From: Stieleria magnilauensis
Lineage (GTDB): Bacteria > Planctomycetota > Planctomycetia > Pirellulales > Pirellulaceae
DNA length: 64,000 bases
Assembly: GCA_007753675.1 (NCBI GenBank)
Contig: CP036432.1
Coordinates: 2,206,394 to 2,270,393 of the forward strand
Direction of reading: 5' to 3'
Part shown: piece after piece, positions 26,282-34,900 of the stretch
Layout of the letters: every line of letters begins with the position of its first letter
Numbering within the stretch: the first letter of the stretch is position 1
The notes under the pieces: generated by a model
Seen by the model: only the letters and a program-made list of their open reading frames with translations
The model's database searches: none
Told to the model about the DNA's origin: nothing
Made by a program: the position numbers and the translations under genes

Positions 26282-26376
26282 GGCATGCTGTGCGTGCCAA
26301 GTAGGGCATGCTGTGCATGCCAACACTCACGTAGGGCATGCTGTGCATGCCAACGCTCACGTAACGCATGCCGGGA
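26278..26376 (+). repeat. Family C GTAG-headed palindromes, tandem
   Basis: GTAGGGCATGCTGTGCATGCC or a close variant starts at 26278, 26301, 26330 and (degraded) 26361. A further copy is at 26503-26523. GGCATGC-TGT-GCATGCC is a perfect 7-bp hairpin. The first copy begins on the TAG stop codon of the secreted protein gene. A related copy lies near 11015. The GTAG plus hairpin layout is like that of REP elements. Confidence 0.85.
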
Positions 26377-26382
26377 AGCATT

Positions 26383-26500
26383 TTTTTAGCGGTAGGGCGC
26401 GAGCCCTCCGGTGTTCCGGCAACGATGAGGGACCGGAGGGCTTGCGCCCTGCCGCTAACACCGCGTCAAACGCAAGGAATTTAACGCTTCACTGCGTTGC
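26383..26500. repeat. Family B palindromic element
   Basis: TTTAGCGGTAGGGCGCGAGC is followed, after CCTCCGGT and a 23-base loop, by ACCGGAGGGCTTGCGCCCTG and CCGCTAA, so arms of about 27 bp are inverted with few mismatches. The tail AACGCTTCACTGCGTTGCCC matches the repeat array at 15411-15755. It is the clearest single copy of family B. It is embedded between family C copies. Confidence 0.85.
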
Positions 26501-26542
26501 CCGTAACGCATGCTGTGCATGCCGATGGGCCTGGACGGCCGG

Positions 26543-28714
26543 CTAGGCCACGTCGCCCAGGTCCAAGCGTTTGCCGTAGCGGCGCATCAGTTGTTTCTTG
26601 AGCGCGTCCCACTTCGGGTCGGACAGCTCTGGATCTTCGTCAATCGTTTGCTGGGCGATTTCGCGTGCGACTTGCAGCACGTCAATGTCGTTCATCAGAT
26701 CGGCGATCCGCAGCGGGGGCATGCCGCTTTGCCGTGAACCGAACACGTCACCGGGACCACGCATTTTGAAATCGGCTTCGGCGAGTTCAAAGCCATCGCT
26801 GGTGCTTTCTAACACTTTCAATCGCTCGAACTCTTCCGGCGATTGTTCACCGTCGGTAAAGACGCAGACGTGTCCGGCGTGTGTGCCGCGTGAGACTCGC
26901 CCGCGGAGTTGGTGAAGCTGGGCCAATCCGAATCGCTGGGCCCCCAAGATGGTCATCACGGTTGCATTGGGCACATCGATCCCGACTTCGATCACCGTCG
27001 TGCTGACCAACACGTCGGTCTCGCCGTCTGCAAACGCCTCCATCACCGCACGCTTCTCGTCACTGGACAGTCGGCCGTGGAGCAACCCGACCTGGTACTT
27101 TGCCAGGGTGCCCGTGCGAAGCTCTTCGTAGACAGTCTCGACCGATGAGACATCTTCGTCGGTCGCCGAGTCTTCGTCGGGTACCTCGACGTCATCTTGA
27201 GTCGGCGAGGCCTGAGCACTGACGCGGGGAGCGACGATGAAGGCTTGTCGGCCTTCATCGAGTTGTTTTTTGACAAACGTCCACCAACGGTCACGCCACT
27301 CGTCGCGACCCAGGTAAGTGTTCACGCTGCCGCGGCCCGGCGGTTTTTCACGCAGCGTCGTCAAGTCCACGTCGCCGAAGATCGTCATCGCGACCGAGCG
27401 CGGGATCGGCGTCGCACTCATCACCAGGTAATGGGGGTCGACCCCGCCGCTGCGAAGTTGAACACGTTGGCGAACGCCGAACTTGTGTTGTTCGTCGATC
27501 ACGCACAGACCCAGATTCTTGAACTCGATGCCGTACAACAGGGCTTGGGTACCGACGAGCAGATCGATTTCTCCGGACGCCGTTTTGCGAAGCGTCTCAC
27601 GCCGCTCTGCCGCGGTCAGCGAACCGCACAGCAGCCCGATGCGAACGCGACTGTCGGCCAGCATCCGGGTCAGGGTTTGGAAATGTTGTCTGGCCAAGAC
27701 CTCCGTCGGCGCCATCAAGACCGCTTGATGGGAATGACCGACGGCCAACATCATCGCGTAAATCGCGACGACCGTCTTGCCGCTGCCCACGTCACCCTGC
27801 AGCAAGCGGTTCATCGGAAACTGGCGGCCCATGTCGCGACCGACGTCTTTCATCGCCGCTTTTTGGTCGCCCGTCAGTTCAAAAGGGAATCGATTGATGA
27901 TTCGCGCGTCCAGCATCGCCGAGGCGGGCAGCGGCGTGGACCGCAGGTCCGTGGTCAGTTTGCGGCGCCGCATCGCCAATGCAAGTTGCATGACCAGCAG
28001 TTCTTGAAAGACCAAACGCGTTCGCGCCGCCGCCAAATCGTTTTGATCGGCGGGCCAATGAATGCTGCGGACCGCGGTGCAAATATCCGGCAGCGGCAGC
28101 CGAAGATCGATCTCGGCCGCGCGCAACGCAGCGGTCGCCTGGTCGCGAAGATCAACCGGCAAGACTTCGGTGAGCGTTTCGCACAGACCGTCGATCGCCG
28201 CATTGACATAGTGCCGCATCTCGTTTTGTTTGACGCCTTCGGTCAGCGGATAGATCGGCAGGATTCGTGGCTTCTTGATTTCCCCGTCGTCTTCCAGCAA
28301 CGTCACCTTGGGGTGCACAAATTCCCATCGCAAACCGTTCAGCTTCGGTTCGCCGCTGATCATGACTCGACGGTCAAACGTGATTTGCTCGGCGCGAAAC
28401 GGCTGGTTGAAAAAGACGATTCGTACCGCACCGGAATCGTTTTGAACGACGGCCCCGAAAATCGATTTACCGGGCGTCCGGGAGACGATTTCGGCGTCGA
28501 CGATCGTGCCGACCAACGAAGCGGATTGGCCTTCACGCAGCTGGTCGACTCGGGCCGGCGGTGCAGGGAATTCGTAGCTGCGGGGAAAACAAAACAGCAG
28601 ATCACCCGCCGTCCGCAACCCGATTTTGGCAAGCTTCTCGGCGCGCAACGAACCGATCCCGGGCAAGAACTTCGCCGGCGTGCCGAGAGTCGTTTCGATC
28701 GAATTCTCCGTCAT
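26543..28714 (-). CDS. recG: ATP-dependent DNA helicase RecG
   Basis: RecG remodels stalled replication forks and branched DNA. The N-terminal wedge/OB domain precedes the helicase core. The core has Walker A GDVGSGKT (near residue 310), DEQH in VIDEQHKFGVRQR (motif II, near 405), MSATPIPRS (motif III) and QLRGRVSRG (motif VI). Length is 723 residues from the ATG at 28714, slightly longer than usual because of an acidic insert (DDVEVPDEDSATDEDVSS) in the second RecA-like domain. An in-frame start at 28744 is possible. The gene ends next to family C repeats. Confidence 0.95.
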   Translation of the reverse strand: MTENSIETTLGTPAKFLPGIGSLRAEKLAKIGLRTAGDLLFCFPRSYEFPAPPARVDQLREGQSASLVGTIVDAEIVSRTPGKSIFGAVVQNDSGAVRIVFFNQPFRAEQITFDRRVMISGEPKLNGLRWEFVHPKVTLLEDDGEIKKPRILPIYPLTEGVKQNEMRHYVNAAIDGLCETLTEVLPVDLRDQATAALRAAEIDLRLPLPDICTAVRSIHWPADQNDLAAARTRLVFQELLVMQLALAMRRRKLTTDLRSTPLPASAMLDARIINRFPFELTGDQKAAMKDVGRDMGRQFPMNRLLQGDVGSGKTVVAIYAMMLAVGHSHQAVLMAPTEVLARQHFQTLTRMLADSRVRIGLLCGSLTAAERRETLRKTASGEIDLLVGTQALLYGIEFKNLGLCVIDEQHKFGVRQRVQLRSGGVDPHYLVMSATPIPRSVAMTIFGDVDLTTLREKPPGRGSVNTYLGRDEWRDRWWTFVKKQLDEGRQAFIVAPRVSAQASPTQDDVEVPDEDSATDEDVSSVETVYEELRTGTLAKYQVGLLHGRLSSDEKRAVMEAFADGETDVLVSTTVIEVGIDVPNATVMTILGAQRFGLAQLHQLRGRVSRGTHAGHVCVFTDGEQSPEEFERLKVLESTSDGFELAEADFKMRGPGDVFGSRQSGMPPLRIADLMNDIDVLQVAREIAQQTIDEDPELSDPKWDALKKQLMRRYGKRLDLGDVA

Positions 28715-28839
28715 CGAAGCCGAGTATACCGAAGCGGCCGTCACCGATGAACCTTGTCCCCATTGCGGCCCGCCTTAAACGGCGCGAAGAAAGCTGGGGA
28801 GCTGGAAAACGTGGGTGACGCGAAATGAGTGCGACCATG

Positions 28840-28972
28840 CGATATTTTCTTGCCACCTTGCGTTTCGGGTAGGCGGTAGTGGACGAGGCGACGAGTCCTT
28901 GCCAACATGCCGACTGCAGAGGACTCGTCGCCTCGTCCACTACCCAGAAATTTAGCAAACACGCACCGCTAG
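28840..28972. repeat. Family A palindromic repeat, copy A2
   Basis: The 68-bp core is at 28876-28943 with perfect 24-bp arms. The 29-bp flank ends in CTAG at 28969-28972, which contains the TAG stop (read leftward) of the giant protein gene. The 36-bp flank on the other side carries CACCTTGCGTTTCGGGTAGG as in A1, but its outer end is degraded (CGAT in place of CTAG). The loop has the same direction as in A1. Confidence 0.88.
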
Positions 28973-31900
28973 CCGATGGACGTCGACCACAGGTCGATCC
29001 AATCCATTTCCGCGGAGTCCGATTCATCGTCGTCCTCCTCGCCCATCACGTCGGTCAGTGCGTCAATGGCCTGGTCGACACGATTGGGATCCCAATTTGC
29101 CCAGGGGGCGGGATCAGCCGGTGACAACTCGGACGGCTTGATCGGGTCAGCCATCAACGGCGACAGCGAGTTGGATGTCTCACCACCAGCCGGTTCGGTC
29201 ATTGACGCCGCATCGGGCCCGGCCGGTAGGGTTCCAAACCGCGGTGATTCTCCTTCGCTTCCGACCTGGGCGGCGAGAGAGTTGATGATCGCGAGCGCGT
29301 CACGACTGGTCGCCAACCCGTCGCCGTTGACGTCGTAGAATTGGTACGAACTCATCTCCGGCAGCGTCGGCAACTCATTCTGACCGTCAACGGCCAGGCG
29401 ATTGATCGTAATCAACGCGTCGATCAGACTCACTTCGCCGTTCCGGTTGACGTCGAAACGGTTGAAGGGGTTCTGCCAAACGGAGCCGCTGGACACATGG
29501 ATGGTGGCGTCGTCTTTGACCAATCGGTGCGTGGCGTAACCGGCGACCTTGATAGGCGTTTCGAACCGCCAACCATTTGCCAACGTCAATTGGTCCTCCG
29601 GTCCGACGTTGATGTGTAGCGAGTTGTTGGCATCGGTCATCGCGATCACCGCCGGAGCGTCCAAGTCGAGTGCCTGGCTGGCCGAATCGGTCAAATCAAG
29701 TCGTTCGATGTTTCGCAACACCACGCCACCGGACAGCTCCGGTGGAAGCAATCCACCGGCGAACAGCGTGACCGTGTCATAACCGTCTCCGCCGTCGACC
29801 TCGCCACCGGTCATTTCGGACAATGCAATTTGGTCGTTACCGTTGCCAGACCGGATGGAGACCTGCGTCGGATCGGGCAAGGATTCGACGAAGATCGATT
29901 CGCTGCGGTCGCCGGTTTCCAACGTAGCCCCACCGGGATCTCCGACAGCGGTGCTACGCAGCGTTTCGCCGCTAATCTCGTCGATCAGAACAATTCGATC
30001 TCCTTCCTGACGGATCCTGAGGTCGCTGAGGATCGAGTCGATGTGGACGACACCGATGATTCGTCGACTGGCTTCGGCGTAGACCGGGTCACTTGGACCT
30101 CGATCAACGTTGACATAAACCGATCCGATCAGGTTCCGGTCGGCAACAAAGTCGAGCGGGGTGCTGACCACGACGACCTGGGGCTGATCCCAATTGTCGG
30201 GCGTGAACGTCAAGACCGAGGGGGTGAACACGGCCTCGGGCACAGCCGCGCCGTCGATCGAAATCTGCACCGGAGAAAGCGGACGCGTTTCGAGCGCCAA
30301 CGAGAACGGGTCATCCAATCCGAATTCGTTGACGATCGTCGAACCGTCGGTCTCCTCCAGCCAAATCCAAGCCACGTCGTCGTCGATCACATCGACAATC
30401 AGCGTTTGTGGTTCCAGCTCATCAAACGCGACGCCCGACGTCACTGTCGCGGTCAGCGTCACTTGAGTGTCCCCTTCAGAAGTGAAGTCGTTGATTGCGG
30501 TGGCTTCCAGAATCTGTGGGATCGACCAATTGTCGGGCGTAAAGGTCAACTCCGTCGTCGAAACGTCCAATTGCGACGGGGCACTCGACGCGATCGCAAT
30601 CGTGACGTCACTGATCGGTCGAACCGACAGTGCCAACGACGTCACGCCGGGCGCGGCGCCTTCGGTAACCCGCAAATTCGAAGTCAGAAAGTCAAAACCG
30701 GCGACCTCGTCATCGAGCACCGAAATCGTGACCACTTCGTCGGGATGCCCGGCACCGGCAAACGTCAGATCGATCTCGCGCGTGCCATCGACGACCTGGT
30801 TGTCCATTGCGGCGATTTCAAACGCGACCGTCGGTCGACCGGGAAGGAAGGTGATCGAGGAAGGCAGTTGCAGCACGTCGGCGACCGACGGCGTGATCGA
30901 GACGGTCATCCTCTGGAGCGTGTTGCGAGTCAATCTGGCGACGCTCCGTCGGCTGCCTTCGACGAGATGGGGCGAATCGATCAACAGACGCATTTCCGGA
31001 GTGTCGTTGTCCTGGATCGTCTCGGTCAACGTGTCGGCAATGTAGCCTGCCGATGCCACGGTGACATCAACCTGTTGATCACCAGCGACGGTCGGGTTGT
31101 CGACGACCTCCGCGGTGAAGAAGACCTCCGTTTGCGTGGCGCCGAAGCGAACACTTGCCGGCAGCCTCAGACTGCTAAACGCACCGCCGCTGATCACCAC
31201 GACCGCTTCGCCCTCCGGGGCGGGACGCGTGACCCGATAGGTGGCCGTGCCGCTCGATTCGGTCAAGGGGTCTCCGAGACGGGTGAGCGTCAGTTGCTCG
31301 TGATCGGTGATGGTCAGCTCCGTTCGGCTCAGTTGGTACCCCGTCGCCGATGCAACCACGGAGACGATTTGGTCGCCTTCCAATTGATCGTTGTCGATCG
31401 CGGCAGCAAAGAAAGGTCGTGAGAGATGACTTCCGTCATCGAATTGCACCGCCCCCGGCACGGCCAGTCTGCCCGGGCTGGTCGACGCCAGGGTTGCCAC
31501 CGTGTTGCCACGCGGGTCACTGCGACGCACTTGCATCTCGATGGTGCCGCCATTTTCCGCAATGGAATTCGATGCGGTCACCAAGGTCAATTCTTCGTAG
31601 TCGGTCACATTGACGGTGTCCGTCGCGGTGATGTATCCCGGGCCGGACGCGGTGACGGTTCCGACACGAATGGCATCGAGCGTGGAATTGTCATTGGCGG
31701 TGATCACAAAGGGATCCGACGTTGCCGCACCATCGGCAAACGTGATCGTCGCCGGCACACTCAACAATCCGGCCGGCGTGGTCCCGATCGTTGCCGTCAG
31801 CGGTTGGCTGGTATCGGTGCGTGTCAGCCGCGCTGTCGCCGTGCCGCCATTTTCACGGATGGAATCTTCGTCGATGATCAACGTCAGTGGCTCGTAGTCG

Positions 31901-34900
31901 AGCACGTCGAGGGTGGTTGCTGCGTCAATCATCCCGACGCTGAACGTGGTGATCGTGACGCTTTGAGTGCCATCAAGGATCTGGTTGTCACGACCGGTGA
32001 GCGTCACCGTCGCTTGAGTCTGCCCGGCGGGAATCGTGATGCGAGTGGACGAAAGCAACAGTTGGTCGGAGCGTGAGACCGCTAGGTCGACCACTGCGGA
32101 TTGGCGGGCATCCAATCGTGTCAGCGTCAGCGTGACCGATGCGGAATTCTCAAACACCGTACGGGAACTCAACCGCATGCCGAAGGTCTCGTAGTCGGTG
32201 ACTTCGACAAACGCGACATCACTTTGGAAATTGCTGGCCGTCGCCGTCACGCCGACGAACTGGGGTCCGTCGAGCAGGTCATCGTCGACACCGAACACGG
32301 GAACCGTGACCGAGTCGACGCCGGCCGGGATGGTCACAAACGACGATCCGAGTCGCAATTCGGTGTTGTCCGACACAGACAACGAAACGACGATCGGCGT
32401 CGACAAATCGGCGTTGCGACGGTGGATGGTGGCGATCGCCCGGCCGCCGTTTTCGCTGATCGATCCTGGATTGATTTCGATGTCCAACAACGGACGCGAG
32501 ACCGAGAACGCCGCCCGGAAGTCGCCGCCGGCGATGCCGTTGCCCGACGGTTTCTTGTCCCAGAGAAACAGGCTGTCATTGCCTGAGATCGCATTGCTGA
32601 GAAACTCACCGTCGAGCAGATCGCCGGTGGAGTTGGTGATACCGCCGGCGTCGCCGTTGATCTCCAACAGGTAAAACCCGGCACGCAACGACTGGCCGAA
32701 TTCCAAGGTTGCTACGTTCCGTGATGGATCCCAACCGATCAATCCATCGGCGTCCGGCACCACCACATCGTTACCGTCGAAAAACGTCGCATCATCGCTT
32801 TGCAGCAACGTAAAGTTATCGGCGGTCAACGTTCCGAGATCCAGGTTCCCGGAAAAGGTGACGTCGAGCGACTCGATCGAATCATCAAAGACGTGGGTCC
32901 CCGGTGTGACCGAGACGTCAGTGACTGACGGCCCGTGGATGAATCCGCCGACGTCGACGCGGCGACCGGGCCGGATCCAATCGAAATGCATTTCGTTGCC
33001 GCCAGCGGTTTCCTGGTACTGGATCCGAACCTGGTAGGTTCCGGCAATCAACCCGGGCGTCAATTCGCCGGACAAGAGCGGTTGGTTGCTGCCCCAGCCG
33101 TTGTCAAACAATTCGCCCGAATCAAACGATCCGCTGCGATCCAGGTCGATCCAAAATCGGCTGCTGTCGTCGCTCCGTGTCAGCAACTGAACTCCGTCTT
33201 CGGGCACGACGACATAACCGTCCCATTGGACGGAAAAGTTGTCCCAATTGTCGTCGTCACCGCCGGTGATTCCGACCGTCGAACGAATGCCGAATTCCGA
33301 ACGCAGAAACGAAACCTTGGGATCGATGCGGGTTCCCGATATCGTCTGCGTCGCTCTCCAGTCCATCTCGTCAACGGTGCGGAGACTGGTGTTGACGTAG
33401 CTACCGGTCAGCCCGGGGTTGCTGAGTGCTGCGTCGGTGAACAGGTTCGCTTCAGCGACGCTACCAGAAACCGTCACCAATTCGAACAATCGCACGTCGT
33501 GTCCGGCGACGTCTACCAAGTCCGCTTCGATGCGATAGCGTCCCGAATCGACCACGCCACGCGAGTAGAGGTTCAACGTCGAATTGAAGGTCGAATTAAT
33601 CGCTTCGTAGGTCGCGTCCAGTTCGGTCAAGGTGTCATCGGCGTTGTCGAACACCCCATCCGGACCGGTGCCCCGCAGCGTGTAGGTTGCCGAATGAACG
33701 CTGGGCATACTCAATTGATCATTCATCCGCACGACAAAGCGACTGGCGTTGTACGGGTCTCGAATGTACGAGACGCTTTGAACCCGCGCCGGCGTGGTGT
33801 CGGTCCCGCTGATCGTCAATCGGGTGACAAAGTCCTCGGCCGGCGAGGTCGCGCTGCCGCTGCGATCGGGGAACGCGTAATCCGCTTGCACCAATCCGTT
33901 GAGCGGGTTGCCGGCCAGGTCGGTGATGCCGCCGGTGCCGCTGACCAACCGGATGGTGTAGTTACCCGGCGTCAGCGGCGAGTCGGCCGTCCAGACGACG
34001 GTCGAATCGAGTGGATTGAGGACGGCGGTCCCTGCGATCACGCCCGCCGACGAATCGCTGACGACGATGTTTTCCGGCGTCAGAGTGGTTTCGTCTAGGA
34101 CGCTGTCAAAATAGAACGTGATTTGCCGGGTGCTGTTGACGACGTCGCCGTTGTCGGGGTGCATCGCAAACACCGTCGGACCGACCGAATCGATGGCACG
34201 CCCCGGTGTGACTTTCAGTCGGTAGTTCCCGGCCGAGCTCAACTTGCCTTCGATGCGAACGGTGATGGTGTCGTCGCTGGCAAAGGTCCAATCCAGAAAC
34301 GGATCGACACTCTTGATCCCGCTGTTGCCGTCGGTCGCATCGTCGCTGGTCGCAATCAGCGACCCGTCGGACAAAAAAATCGACATCACGCTGTCGAGCG
34401 GGTATTGGAATTCCGCGGAATCGATGTCGAACGTCAATCGTTGGCCGGTGGCCACATCGACGGTGTACTGGTCGACATCGCGGTCGCTGTCGATCATTGC
34501 GAACACGACCACGCGGTCGTTCTTGGTCGCGTCGGCCGGCTCATCGACCACCGACAGTGTTCCTTCCCAATAGTTCGTGATCGCCAGTTCGTTATCGCCG
34601 TCGCCGTCGAGATCCGCGACCGCTCCGACCGCTTCGCCGTTGCCGGTTTGAATGGAGATCGGTCGGGTGAAGGTTCCGTCGGGGCTGCCCAGTTGAACCT
34701 TGAGTGTGTTGCCGAACCCGCCGACGATCAGATCTTCGAATCCGTCTTGGTCGATGTCATCGGAGGAGATGAAGTGTGTGGTGATTCGCGTGTCGTGAAA
34801 CGCGTCGAGGACCGGCAACCCCGACGCATCAGACAGGAACACGCGCACGGCCCGGTCCTCTCGATACACGACGGCCAGGTCGTCCCGTCCGTCATTATTA

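Noticed and set aside
27197-28750. Long rightward frame opposite recG
   Set aside because: RecG motifs on the other strand are complete, so this is an antisense artefact.
29830-31422. Rightward frame of about 530 codons opposite the giant gene
   Set aside because: The leftward frame has clear Calx-beta repeats; the opposite frame is Arg/Asp-rich and has no domain.
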